IMG/VR virus record: IMGVR_UViG_3300036832_000890
Span: 1-35,602 of that record
Direction: 5' to 3' (one strand)
Origin: a virus
Length of the DNA stretch: 35,602 nt
Shown: in pieces, positions 16,511 through 25,656 of the stretch
Position numbering within the stretch: position 1 is the stretch's first letter
How the letters are laid out: every line of letters starts with the position of its first letter
Notes under the pieces: model-generated
What the model saw: only the letters and a program-made list of their open reading frames with translations
What the model was told of the DNA's origin: nothing
Databases searched by the model: none
Position numbers and translations under genes: made by a program

Positions 16511-17392
16511 TCAGTTCATGTACGCCTTGCCGCTAGTGGCCGCCCCGAAGTTGACCGTCAACGAGTTCGTATCGACGTAGTGCACATCGGCCAGCAGGAC
16601 CGAGTTCCCGGAGTCCACGACCGTGACCGAGGGGTACTTGCCGAGGTTGTGCGTGACGGACCAGGACGTCGCCGCCGTGGCTTGGGTGAACACGTACGAG
16701 AGGTCGCCGCCGGTTGCGCCCGGGCCCGACGCGATCACGGTGTACGCGCCCGAGGTCGGGATCGTGCGAGTGCGGACGGTCACCGTGTTGACGTCGGTGT
16801 GCTCGACGTCGGCTTCGACCTCGTCATAGGGAGCGGTCGAGCGGAACACCGTAACCTGCACGCCGCGCACCCCGAGGTTGTGCGTGACCGTGAACGCCTG
16901 GCTAGAGCCGTCGCCGATCGTCTGCGTGTACGCCTTGCCGCCCGCCGGGCCAGCGGGCCCTTGGGCACCGGGCGCTCCGGCAGGTCCCGGCGACCCCGCC
17001 GCGCCCGCCGTGCCTGCCGCTCCGGCAGGTCCTGGCGGGCCAGCGCTGCCCGGCACACCGGACGCGCCTGGCGGGCCTGGCGGACCAGGCTTGCCGCCGC
17101 CGAGCGCGGGCACGTCCTGATCGGAGACCACCTGGACGGCCACCCAAGCATCGCCGATCTCCTCAAGCTGCACCAGATCATCGACGTGCAGGCCAACCGA
17201 CTGGCGGTAGCTGATCAGCGTCTGCGACAGCGAGAAGTCGTCGTCCTCGAACAGGTTGTGGTCGTAGTCGTGAACGTCGAGCGTCAGCGGGCTGGTGTCG
17301 ACCACCGTCGCCCAGTGCGACCCCTTGTGCAGCTCGACCATCCGTTTGCCGTGCCGGTGCAGCGCGTCACGCAGCGCGAGCTTTCCGCTCAT
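16511..17392 (-). CDS. Baseplate protein (DUF2577/XkdR-like) fused to collagen-like repeat and fibre modules
   Basis: The 293-residue product has three parts. Residues 1-98 are an OB-like beta domain ([40 protein letters not shown]), matching the place and approximate size of XkdR-type DUF2577 proteins. Residues 101-152 are Gly-X-Y repeats ([13 protein letters not shown] and onward) expected to form a collagen trimer. Residues 155-225 are the [16 protein letters not shown] module shared with the 819-residue fibre. Residues 233-293 ([18 protein letters not shown] ... [11 protein letters not shown] ... SGKAYMN) are a common fibre C-terminal unit. It overlaps the upstream gene in an ATGA. The fusion implies a baseplate subunit that itself extends outward; the DUF2577 part is tentative. 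Confidence 0.7.
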   Translation of the reverse strand: MSGKLALRDALHRHGKRMVELHKGSHWATVVDTSPLTLDVHDYDHNLFEDDDFSLSQTLISYRQSVGLHVDDLVQLEEIGDAWVAVQVVSDQDVPALGGGKPGPPGPPGASGVPGSAGPPGPAGAAGTAGAAGSPGPAGAPGAQGPAGPAGGKAYTQTIGDGSSQAFTVTHNLGVRGVQVTVFRSTAPYDEVEADVEHTDVNTVTVRTRTIPTSGAYTVIASGPGATGGDLSYVFTQATAATSWSVTHNLGKYPSVTVVDSGNSVLLADVHYVDTNSLTVNFGAATSGKAYMN

Positions 17393-17736
17393 GACACCAT
17401 CCCCACGGTCGCGGTGATCGGCTCGACGGCGAGCAGCGAGAGCGCCAAGTACGAGCGGCGAGTGATCCCGAGGTCGGTGCCGAGCCCGTCCTGTGAGCCG
17501 ATTACGTACACCCGCACGGTGTTGTGGCCGTAGTCGACTTCGACCACGTCGCCGACCACGTTGGCCAGCCTCATCGTCGGGTCCACGATCCCGAAGCTTC
17601 CGCGCTCGTCTGACACGCTGGCCCCGTACCAGCTCACGGTGAAGAAACCCAGGGGCGTGGAGATTCCCGCGAACGCGGCTTGGGCGTCGAGGAACGCTTG
17701 GCGTCCGGCGATCACCATCGGCTCAGGTCCGAGCAT
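17389..17736 (-). CDS. Small tail/baseplate protein between hub and XkdR-like gene
   Basis: 115 residues, start ATG at 17736 overlapping the hub stop as TAATG. The middle shows TVSWYGASVSDERGSFGIVDPTMRLANVVG then VVEVDYGHNTVRVYVIG, a beta-rich fold with an OB-like feel. The C-terminus RRSYLALSLLAVEPITATV is strand-rich. No family recognised with confidence. Position between hub and baseplate genes suggests a spike-adaptor or baseplate component. Confidence 0.6.
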   Translation of the reverse strand: MLGPEPMVIAGRQAFLDAQAAFAGISTPLGFFTVSWYGASVSDERGSFGIVDPTMRLANVVGDVVEVDYGHNTVRVYVIGSQDGLGTDLGITRRSYLALSLLAVEPITATVGMVS

Positions 17737-19649
17737 TACGCCAGCCTTACCTGCACGTCGTCGTTGGGCGACCAGCCGAGCGCGTTCTTGAGTTCGGTGT
17801 GCAGGTCGATCGCGTAGTGCGGCTGGCCAAGCTGGCCCGAGCCGATGTCGCGCTTGGTCGCGGTGACGGTCTTGCCCTTGTACTGGACCTCCAGCTTGGT
17901 GCCCGGCGATAGCGGCCCGCCTTGGCCGAGCGCCTTGCCGAGCAGGCCGCCGTAGTGGGCATTCGCGCCCGCCTGGCCCAGCTCCGCGTAGTAGGTGCCA
18001 CCGTCGGTCAGCGACCCGTACGCGCCCTGCGCGTCGCTGAACCAGGTCGCGCCCACGGTCGTCCAGCCGGTGTCGCTGGCCTTGCCCTTTTTGCCGCCGC
18101 TCTTGAAGTCGCGGATCGTCTTGTCGACCTGGGCGCGCACCTCTTGGGGATCGAGCACGTCGATGAAGCCGGTCGTCAGATCCATCGTGTAGCTCCCCGC
18201 CGCCACCGAATGCACGGCCGAGGTCACGAACGCGATGCCCTGGTTAGCGATCGGCGTAAACGCAGGTTGGTTGGCGCCGGGCTTGGCCTCATCAGCGCCG
18301 CTGCCCCCGGCTTGCGATGCGGCCTGGCCCGCAAGCTCCGGGTCGGGCTGGCCGAACATCGTCGGGTCAAGATCCTCGGCCTCCTTCAGCGCGGCCACAT
18401 ACGCCTTGGACCGGTGCTTCGTCCCCGGCGTCGCCAGCGACGTGAGCGCCACGTTGCCGTAGCCCTCCTCGGGCAGGTTGATGTGGATCGCGTCGCCGCG
18501 GCGGATGGTGGCGATCCCTGGATGGTTCAGCTCGGCGGTGCGGATCGGCGTCAGGCGCTGCGCAAGCGCGCGCTTGGCGATGATCTGCAGCTCAAGCTCA
18601 GAGGACACGGTGCCGAAGTCGACCGTCTTGCGGATAAACCCGAACCGCTTGATCGCGGCCTTGCTCTGCGTGACCGTCGTGACCTTGTGCGCCTTGCCCT
18701 TCTTGCCCTTGGCTTTGATCGTTCCGCGCGCCTCGATCACGGTCGCGAAGCCCGGGTCCTGGCTGCGGGTCAGCGTGGCGTCGAGAAGCTGCTCGCGGAA
18801 CTGGTACAGCACGCGGTTGCGGCGCATCGGGATGACTTCCAGCGCCCCCAGCAGATGCTTCTTGTCCGGCGCGCCCCAGCGGATGATGAACGTGCGGCCG
18901 GTCCGCTTGGTCTCCTCCTGGTAGGCGGCGGTGATCACATGAATCGGGGAGGTCAGTCGCGTGGCCGACGCTGACAGCGAGAAGTAGGCGGTGCCCTGCG
19001 ACAGCGTGCGGACCGGCACCCGGTAGCGCTGGCACACGTCATGGGCGATCTGGTCGCAGCGCCAGCCGTTCTTGCGCACCTTCTTGCCCGCGGTGTACTT
19101 GAAGTCGGCGACGGTCTGCGCGAGCGTCCAGAGGTCGTCGGTGAGGTTCATCGCCCAGGAGCCGTCCGCCAGCGTCACCGTCTCGGCCGTCCCCGAGTCA
19201 TAGCCCGGGCTCACTCGCATCGCCCACAGGTTGGTGTACTTGTTGCCGTAGCCGACCTGGCAGATGATCACGATCCCGAGCGCGCCGAAGCTCGACCGTT
19301 CCTCCTTGCCCCACCTAACGATCCGGGCGGTCACTGACTCGCCCGGGTACAGCAACGGCGCTAGCCGGTTGTACTGGCGTAGCGGCGGCTTGTGCATCGT
19401 GATCGAGCCGGTCATCGCCGCCTGCGTGTTGATGTTCGCCAGGTCGTCAGAGGACTCGTCCTGCCAGGAGAGGTTGTCCACCATTCCGGAGATGTCGACC
19501 GTCTTGCCCTGACCGCGCGCGAGCACCCGGATTCGCGTCTTCCACAGGTCCGGCACGGTGATCTTGTGCTCCAGGTGGCTGGTGACCATCTTCTCGAAGC
19601 GGATCTCCTCGTGGCGCTGCTTGGCAGTGATCTTCGTCGTGTCGGCCAT
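17736..19649 (-). CDS. Tail hub protein (XkdQ-like) with a C-terminal double-psi beta-barrel domain
   Basis: ATG at 19649 gives 637 residues. Residues 1-500 show the hub pattern: ITVPDLWKTRIRVLARGQGK near the start, LSWQDESSDDLANINTQAAM, a GESVTARIVRWG strand and a later NHPGIATIRRGDAIHI segment, typical of XkdQ/gpD-like hub proteins. Residues 527-637 form a different domain (TGWTTVGATWF ... GLLGKAL ... GTKLEVQYKGKTVTATKRDIG ... HYAIDLHTELKNALGW), matching the RlpA/3D-type double-psi beta-barrel fold with acidic residues at about 601 and 615. Such domains cleave or bind glycan strands. A catalytic role in local peptidoglycan penetration is inferred. It overlaps the LysM-like gene as TGATG. 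Confidence 0.82.
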   Translation of the reverse strand: MADTTKITAKQRHEEIRFEKMVTSHLEHKITVPDLWKTRIRVLARGQGKTVDISGMVDNLSWQDESSDDLANINTQAAMTGSITMHKPPLRQYNRLAPLLYPGESVTARIVRWGKEERSSFGALGIVIICQVGYGNKYTNLWAMRVSPGYDSGTAETVTLADGSWAMNLTDDLWTLAQTVADFKYTAGKKVRKNGWRCDQIAHDVCQRYRVPVRTLSQGTAYFSLSASATRLTSPIHVITAAYQEETKRTGRTFIIRWGAPDKKHLLGALEVIPMRRNRVLYQFREQLLDATLTRSQDPGFATVIEARGTIKAKGKKGKAHKVTTVTQSKAAIKRFGFIRKTVDFGTVSSELELQIIAKRALAQRLTPIRTAELNHPGIATIRRGDAIHINLPEEGYGNVALTSLATPGTKHRSKAYVAALKEAEDLDPTMFGQPDPELAGQAASQAGGSGADEAKPGANQPAFTPIANQGIAFVTSAVHSVAAGSYTMDLTTGFIDVLDPQEVRAQVDKTIRDFKSGGKKGKASDTGWTTVGATWFSDAQGAYGSLTDGGTYYAELGQAGANAHYGGLLGKALGQGGPLSPGTKLEVQYKGKTVTATKRDIGSGQLGQPHYAIDLHTELKNALGWSPNDDVQVRLA

Positions 19650-20497
19650 CAGTGGCCCTGGTGGTGGTGTTGGGGCTGGTGGGGCTTCTTCGGGATCACC
19701 ATCGTCACGTTCGGCTTGCCTCGCGACAGGCGGTGCGGATACCAGCGCTTGAAGATGAATGTGGTCGACGCGCCGCCCTTGAGGTGGTTGGCCTTGGCGA
19801 TGTGACGCCACAACGAGGCGTCGCCGTAGTAGTGCCGCGCGAGGTCAGCTAGGGACGACGCCGGTTTGGCGTGCGGGATGGTGCGGTTGGTTCTGGCGTC
19901 GTAGGCGATGTACTGTCCTCCGACCAGCCGGAAGCGCACGTGCGCGGGGAGCTTGAGTGAGCCGCGCGTCGGCTTTGAGCCGCGCGGGTCACGCCACTCG
20001 GTGAACGACACGCCCGAGAAGTAGATCGCGTCGCCCTCGCCATGCTTGTAGACCTCGTTGAAGCCGGTCAACACCGCGTAGGCGCGACGGATCGTGGTCG
20101 ACTGCTTGAACGCTGCCTTGAATACGAACGGCGACCCGGCGTTGTGCAGATCGACGAGCTGATCCTTGTACCACTCGGGCCGGTGGTACTGGCGGCTGTG
20201 GCGCTCGTGCGTTGGATACGGCACCCAGTCAGGCTGGTAGTGGCCGTGCGGCCCAACCCCGAGGTACATCGCCAGCGTGTCGAACGACCAGGTGTCGAGC
20301 TGGCGCGAGCCGCGGCGCAGGAACTGGTCGTCGTCGATCGTGTCGTAGGTGCCCATGTTGAACACGTGCGCGATCTGGAACTCCTCCAGCGGCGGGCACT
20401 GGAACACGAATGGGTGCGGCAACAGCGCGCGTCCGCGCTTGTTGACGGTCAGCCCGTTGCCGATAGCGCTGATCGTGACCTTGAGCCCGTCGGCCAT
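19649..20497 (-). CDS. Tail/baseplate protein with LysM-like domain (XkdP-like)
   Basis: ATG at 20497 gives 282 residues with a TAATG overlap on the tape-measure stop; the open frame extends upstream but is the shadow of that gene. Residues 1-190 are an N-terminal beta-rich part (LKVTISAIGNGLTV, FVFQCPPLEEFQ, AYAVLTGFNEVYK). Residues about 213-270 form a LysM-like domain (SSLADLARHYYGDASLWRHI, then VTMVIPK). LysM domains bind peptidoglycan, and this layout with the TMP upstream and hub downstream matches XkdP. It ends His/Gln-rich (PQHHHQGH). Probably part of the hub assembly; catalysis is not indicated. Confidence 0.8.
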   Translation of the reverse strand: MADGLKVTISAIGNGLTVNKRGRALLPHPFVFQCPPLEEFQIAHVFNMGTYDTIDDDQFLRRGSRQLDTWSFDTLAMYLGVGPHGHYQPDWVPYPTHERHSRQYHRPEWYKDQLVDLHNAGSPFVFKAAFKQSTTIRRAYAVLTGFNEVYKHGEGDAIYFSGVSFTEWRDPRGSKPTRGSLKLPAHVRFRLVGGQYIAYDARTNRTIPHAKPASSLADLARHYYGDASLWRHIAKANHLKGGASTTFIFKRWYPHRLSRGKPNVTMVIPKKPHQPQHHHQGH

Positions 20498-23400
20498 TAG
20501 AGCTGCGCCTCCAGCGAGTGAGCGAGCGCCTGCAGTTCCTCGTCCACGATCTTCTTGATGTCGCCCTTGCGGTGAACCTCGATCTTGTGGATCTCGATGT
20601 GGACCGGGCGGCTGGTCGTGGGGTTGCTGCGCTGCGGGGTGACCGTGACCCGCTCGCCGCCGGGCGCGTCGCCGACGCCGATCACCTGCGGACGGCGAGC
20701 GATGAAGTCCGCCCCCTGAGCGAACCACGGGATCCGGCCTCCGACCGCCATGCCGGGAAGAACTGCGGTCGGGTCAGCCAGCAGCCGCTTCTGATCGGTG
20801 GGGTGCAGCTCTTGGACCTGCTGGCCCGACAGGCCGACGCCCTTCTTGCCGTTGGGGTCGCCGCGGCGAGTCGTCCGGCCTCCCATCGCCAGTCCGGGCG
20901 GGTGACGCACCGCAAACCCGGGCCGCGCGCCGCCTGCGAACCAGCCTGCGCCGCCGCCGGGGTTCGCGCCGCTGGTCCCGAACGCGTGACCGTCGATCGT
21001 CATGTAGGTGTGCGTCGGGTTGGCGTAAATCGTGACGTGCGAGCCGGGTCCTCCGTCGCCCCATCCCGCCAGCGACCCGGACGTCAGCGGCGTGCCGAGC
21101 AGGTTCGCGGCATTCAGCACCGCTGACACCGAGCCCGAGCAGTCATAGCCGACGCCGGGCCCAGAGCCGTGGCCGGTGCCGTGCCCCGGCACGCCGATCT
21201 GGCCGTGACCGCCGCCCCACTCGTAGTTGTAGTGGTGCGAGGCGATCTGGTTGGCTTCGCGGATCATCGCCTGGACCGCCTTCGGTCCGACCATCGGCGG
21301 GCCCATCGCGCCACCAGCCCCGCCCACGTCCGCAGGCGCGGACTCGGCGATCTTCTTGTTCGCGCCCTTGGTGATCAGGTCGATCGCGCCTTGGCCGAGC
21401 GAGGTGATCGCCCCTGGCGGGCCCTTGAGCTTCGGGGCCTTGATCGTCGGGGCGATCCCGCCGAACGAGCCGCCGCCCTTGAGCCCGTTCATCAACGCCC
21501 ACGCCATTTGTGCGCCTCGCACCCGGTTCCCGGCCGCGGGGATCCCCGGACGCTCCCAGTCGGTCATCCACGTCATCGCTGCCGCGCCTGGCGACCGGGT
21601 CGCGTTCATCGCGCCCATCACCGACCGGGTCTGCGAGCGCGACAACAGGAACTGCGCCTGGATCCGCGGATCGGTCCACGATGCGTGACGACTCGCCGCC
21701 CATGCCTGCAGCGTCGGGAGTGACAGCTCACCGGCGGTGAATCCCCAGAGGCCACCGTTATTGGTTCCGGGCTCCATCGCGCTCGGGTTCCAGGTGGACT
21801 CCTGGTAGGCGTTGCCGATGATCCCGGCGGCGGCGATCTTGCTGAACCCGCCGCCCATCAGCACCGACGCGACCGGCCGCACGATCGCCGACCCCGACAG
21901 ACGGCCGCCTGCCTGGAAGCCCGGGGCGCCCAGCCGCCCGCCCGTCTCGTGCTTGGCGGCGTGCGGCGTGGTCTCGCCCGCGACTTCCCGGCCGAGCGTC
22001 GTGTTGAACCGAGCGAGTTTCTGATCGACTCGCGCTTCGGTGTGTCGGTTGACGACCAGCTCACCGCCGTCGGCGATGCCCATCAGCCCGCCGCCGCGGT
22101 CGTACAGCGGGACGTGGTCGCCCTTGGGCTCGCCGGGGATGCGCATCCCCTTCGCGCCCTTCTTCGCGCCGCCGCCACCGATCCCCTTGGGCGGCGGGAC
22201 GCCCATCGTTTTGAACGCGTTCGCCAGCTTGGTGAAGATCTGGTTGATCCCCCACTGGGTATTGAACACGATGTTCGTCCAGGACTGCTTGATGTTCTTG
22301 TCGGCCTGGTCGAAGTTCGCAGACAGCCCGTCGGTCGCCTGCTTGCACTGCTCGATCATGATCTTGAGCAACTGATCGCGCATCCACCGCGAGTCAGTAA
22401 CGATCTGAGTCAGGTCCTGCCGGGCGTTCTTCGCGGTCTGGTCGAACTCCCGGTCAACCCCGTTCATCGTCCGGCGCACGTCGCGGCCGAAGTCAGCGAA
22501 TGCGCTGCTGGCCCGGTTCAGTGAGCCGATGATGTTCCTGCGCGAGCTTTGAGCGAAGTCGAGGAAGCTGGCGGTCGCCCGGTTCATCGCGCCGATGACG
22601 CCGGAGCGTGGGTTGGTGAAGTTGCTGGTGAACGCCTTGGAGGCCTGCAGGAGCTGGTTCATCGCTCGCTGCGTAGCCATCAGCGTCTTCTGGAAGTTCG
22701 CGGTCGCTCCCGCCCCGGCCGCGGTCGCGCCGCCGACCGCGGCTGCGCCGGGTGCGCCCGTCGGCACGGGATGGCCGGTCTGCATCGCGAACTCCGGGGG
22801 AGCGAACCCGCCGGTCATCGGTGTCACCCGAGAGCCCGCGGGCAGGTGCAGCACCTCGGGTCCGGCTTCGCCGACGAGCACGTCGGTGGTGCGCGGCACC
22901 GCGCCACCGTGCGCGAAGTGGATGCTCGGCAGGTCGACCGAAACCCCGAGGATCTTGTGGCTCTTGAAGCCGATCTTCGGCAGGTGCTTTTTGACGAAAT
23001 CGAACGCCCAGATGAACGGCTTGGCGATGGCGTTGCCGAGGTCCTGGAACAGCCTGCCGCTGAACAGGCTCTTGATCGGGTCGACCACCCAGCGCTTGAG
23101 TCGGTCCGGCAGGCCACTGATCCATCGCCAGGCGCTCTTGAACGGCGACGAGAGCGCGTTTGCGACGTTGCTGACCGCTGAGCCGACGACCCGGCCGAGT
23201 GAGCTGAGCAGACGGCCCACGCGGCTTGGGAGGCCACCGATCCAACCCGCCGCCTTACGGAACGGGAACGTGAGGACGTTCCAGACGGAGCTGAGCGCGC
23301 TGCCGACCGCGCCCGGGACCTTGCTGAGCAGACGGCCGATCTTGCCCGGCAGCGACCCGATGAACCTGGTGATCTGCCCGAAGTGCTTGATCACCATCGT

Positions 23401-25656
23401 GACCACCATTCCCAACGGACCGGTGATGATGCTGATCCAATCCCAGTGCTTCTTGATCCAGCCCCACGCGTCCCCGGCCGCGCTCTTGACCCCCTTGAAC
23501 CCGGCGACAGCGAGGCTTTTCAGCTTGGCCGGTTTGAGCAGGCCCGCGGACTGAGCCGCACCGAGCGCGCCGCCGACCCCTGCACCGATGACCGTACCGA
23601 CGCCGGGAATAACGCTGCCGATCGCGCCGCCCATGGCCGCGCCCGATACCGCACCCGTGGCGATCCCGAAACCCTTGCTTCGCCCGATCGACTTGGGCAG
23701 CACGCTACCGGCGAGACCCATTGCCGCCGGAGCAAGCAGGCTCAGTCCCATCGACCCGACCCCACCGGCCAGCCTCGCGCCGAGCCCGAGCCCCTCAGCG
23801 CCCGCGCCCGCCGTCGCACCACCGCCGAGGAGCTTCCCAATGAGGGGAAGCCCCTTCACCTTACTCAGCAGACTGGCCCCTTCCTCGCCCATGCCGAGCA
23901 GGCCACCGAACTTGGTGCCACCGAACCGCGCCGCCGTCCGACCGAAGAACCCCTTTTCGGCTGCTTGCGCGCCTTCCTTCTCCGCCGTCTTCGCGCTTCG
24001 TCCGAATAGGCCGCCGCCACCGCCGGAATCGTCGAGCCCGCCTCCCACCACCGACACGAACAGCGGCTCCATCGGAGTGTCGCCGCGATCCTTGAACTTG
24101 CCGAACGCCTTGCCGACGCTGCGGGCGCCACCAGCCACGCCGCTGATCGTTTTCGCACCAACGATCCCGACGGTCAGTGCCGTGATCGCCGCGGGCGGCA
24201 GGTTCTTGAGCACGAACGTCGTGACGCTCCCCAGCGGCTTGAACACGTCGTAGATCTGGGCCAGCGACGTGGCGACGTTCTTGAGGATCGGGTACAGCTT
24301 CCCGGCCTGATCCATGGTCCGCTTGAACCAGTCCTCGATCCCCTTCGTCCCGCCCGGCTTGGCCAGCCGATCAGCGACCTTGTTGACGGAGTCCGCCCAC
24401 TTGGCGATCACCGACGTGCCGGTGCTCATCCCCGCGCCGATGACGTCGCCGATGATCCGCGCGATTCCGCCCAGCAGCCGCGACCACTCCTTGAACGCGC
24501 TAGTCATGTTCCGGATCGTTCGCTGCCCCCGTGCCGAACCGGTCCACTGGTCAAACCGATCGGCGAGCCGCTTGAACGCGCCGCCCGCCTTGTCGAGGTC
24601 CGGCGTGATGACCTTGAGGATGTTGCTGAGCCCCCTGAAGATGCTCACCACGCCCTTCATCAGGCCCGGCAGGTTGGTACGGAAGATCTTGCCCAGACCC
24701 TCGACCAGACCCTGGAACTGCCTGCTGTCCAAGAACGGCGCGAGGTACTTCTGAAACGACCGCTGGACCGCGGCCATGTTCTTGTCGACCTCGGGCGCGA
24801 GCCACCCGATGTTTTTGCGCAGCGTCTGGACGCCCTCGTTGGCGAGCTTGAGGAAGCTGGCGCGGCCCGGCGCCGTCGCCTTGTCCCACTCCTTCTTGAA
24901 CCCGGCGATGTTGCGGGCCAGCGCGGCCACGCCCGGGTTGGCCTTCGCGAGCTGATCGACCTGGCGTTGCGCCGCCTTGATCTGCCCCGGCCTGCCTGAC
25001 GCGATGGCCTTGTTGAGGCTGGTCACGGCTTTCTGGTAGTTAGTCAGGCTCGTGATCGCGGGCTTGGCGATCGCCACCACCGACCCGATCCCGACCCCGA
25101 ACGCGCCCAGCAGACCGCCGCCGAGGATCGCGCCGCCGCCGACCGCCCCGGCCAGCGACGCGGCCAGCCCGCCGAGCGCGCCGGTCAACTGGACCACCGC
25201 CGGTAACGCGGTGAGGATCAGCGTCCCGAACATCGGCAGGGCGGTCGCGAACCCCTTCAGCCCGCCGACCACGCCACCGAGGCCCTGCGAGAAGGTCGTG
25301 ATCGCAGGGTGCGCCTTCAACAGCGACCGGGTGAAGTTCTCGACGTGAGCCTTGACGTTGCGGAAGAACCCGATCGTCCGCTCGCCCTCCTTGCCGAGCT
25401 TCTTGGTCGCCTCGGCCGTCTTCTCGGTCGCTGCCGTGGCGCTCTTGGTCTTCTGCTCGACCGTGCTCAACACGTTGCCGTGCTGGTCGAGGATCTGCGT
25501 GGTCTTCTGGATCTGCTTGGAGGCGTCGCCCATCGCGCCGCCCTTGCCCATCCCCCGCAACGCCTTGTCGGTCCGCTCCGCCTCGCGCCGGATCTCGCGC
25601 AGCGGCCCGCTGGCCTTGTCCAGGAGGACGAACGCGGCTTCGATGCTTACGGCCAC
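20497..25656 (-). CDS. Tape measure protein with tail-lysozyme and NlpC/P60 domains
   Basis: At 1719 residues this is the longest gene. A GTG at 25656 follows GGGAGGA and directly abuts the frameshift extension stop. Residues 1-220 are helical with a Gly/Ala-rich hydrophobic zone (VVQLTGALGGLAASLAGAVG) and then long helical and Gly-rich regions typical of tape measures. Around residues 1255-1395 there is a phage tail-lysozyme-like domain (AAAGIIGNAYQESTWNPSAM) with a likely catalytic Glu at 1286. Around 1465-1580 is an NlpC/P60 peptidase-like domain with the nucleophile in DCSG (Cys1506) and a His at 1540 in GSHVTIY. It sets tail length and probably helps DNA entry by cutting glycan and peptide bonds. 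C-terminal residues 1680-1719 are a charged helix. Confidence 0.93.
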   Translation of the reverse strand: MAVSIEAAFVLLDKASGPLREIRREAERTDKALRGMGKGGAMGDASKQIQKTTQILDQHGNVLSTVEQKTKSATAATEKTAEATKKLGKEGERTIGFFRNVKAHVENFTRSLLKAHPAITTFSQGLGGVVGGLKGFATALPMFGTLILTALPAVVQLTGALGGLAASLAGAVGGGAILGGGLLGAFGVGIGSVVAIAKPAITSLTNYQKAVTSLNKAIASGRPGQIKAAQRQVDQLAKANPGVAALARNIAGFKKEWDKATAPGRASFLKLANEGVQTLRKNIGWLAPEVDKNMAAVQRSFQKYLAPFLDSRQFQGLVEGLGKIFRTNLPGLMKGVVSIFRGLSNILKVITPDLDKAGGAFKRLADRFDQWTGSARGQRTIRNMTSAFKEWSRLLGGIARIIGDVIGAGMSTGTSVIAKWADSVNKVADRLAKPGGTKGIEDWFKRTMDQAGKLYPILKNVATSLAQIYDVFKPLGSVTTFVLKNLPPAAITALTVGIVGAKTISGVAGGARSVGKAFGKFKDRGDTPMEPLFVSVVGGGLDDSGGGGGLFGRSAKTAEKEGAQAAEKGFFGRTAARFGGTKFGGLLGMGEEGASLLSKVKGLPLIGKLLGGGATAGAGAEGLGLGARLAGGVGSMGLSLLAPAAMGLAGSVLPKSIGRSKGFGIATGAVSGAAMGGAIGSVIPGVGTVIGAGVGGALGAAQSAGLLKPAKLKSLAVAGFKGVKSAAGDAWGWIKKHWDWISIITGPLGMVVTMVIKHFGQITRFIGSLPGKIGRLLSKVPGAVGSALSSVWNVLTFPFRKAAGWIGGLPSRVGRLLSSLGRVVGSAVSNVANALSSPFKSAWRWISGLPDRLKRWVVDPIKSLFSGRLFQDLGNAIAKPFIWAFDFVKKHLPKIGFKSHKILGVSVDLPSIHFAHGGAVPRTTDVLVGEAGPEVLHLPAGSRVTPMTGGFAPPEFAMQTGHPVPTGAPGAAAVGGATAAGAGATANFQKTLMATQRAMNQLLQASKAFTSNFTNPRSGVIGAMNRATASFLDFAQSSRRNIIGSLNRASSAFADFGRDVRRTMNGVDREFDQTAKNARQDLTQIVTDSRWMRDQLLKIMIEQCKQATDGLSANFDQADKNIKQSWTNIVFNTQWGINQIFTKLANAFKTMGVPPPKGIGGGGAKKGAKGMRIPGEPKGDHVPLYDRGGGLMGIADGGELVVNRHTEARVDQKLARFNTTLGREVAGETTPHAAKHETGGRLGAPGFQAGGRLSGSAIVRPVASVLMGGGFSKIAAAGIIGNAYQESTWNPSAMEPGTNNGGLWGFTAGELSLPTLQAWAASRHASWTDPRIQAQFLLSRSQTRSVMGAMNATRSPGAAAMTWMTDWERPGIPAAGNRVRGAQMAWALMNGLKGGGSFGGIAPTIKAPKLKGPPGAITSLGQGAIDLITKGANKKIAESAPADVGGAGGAMGPPMVGPKAVQAMIREANQIASHHYNYEWGGGHGQIGVPGHGTGHGSGPGVGYDCSGSVSAVLNAANLLGTPLTSGSLAGWGDGGPGSHVTIYANPTHTYMTIDGHAFGTSGANPGGGAGWFAGGARPGFAVRHPPGLAMGGRTTRRGDPNGKKGVGLSGQQVQELHPTDQKRLLADPTAVLPGMAVGGRIPWFAQGADFIARRPQVIGVGDAPGGERVTVTPQRSNPTTSRPVHIEIHKIEVHRKGDIKKIVDEELQALAHSLEAQL

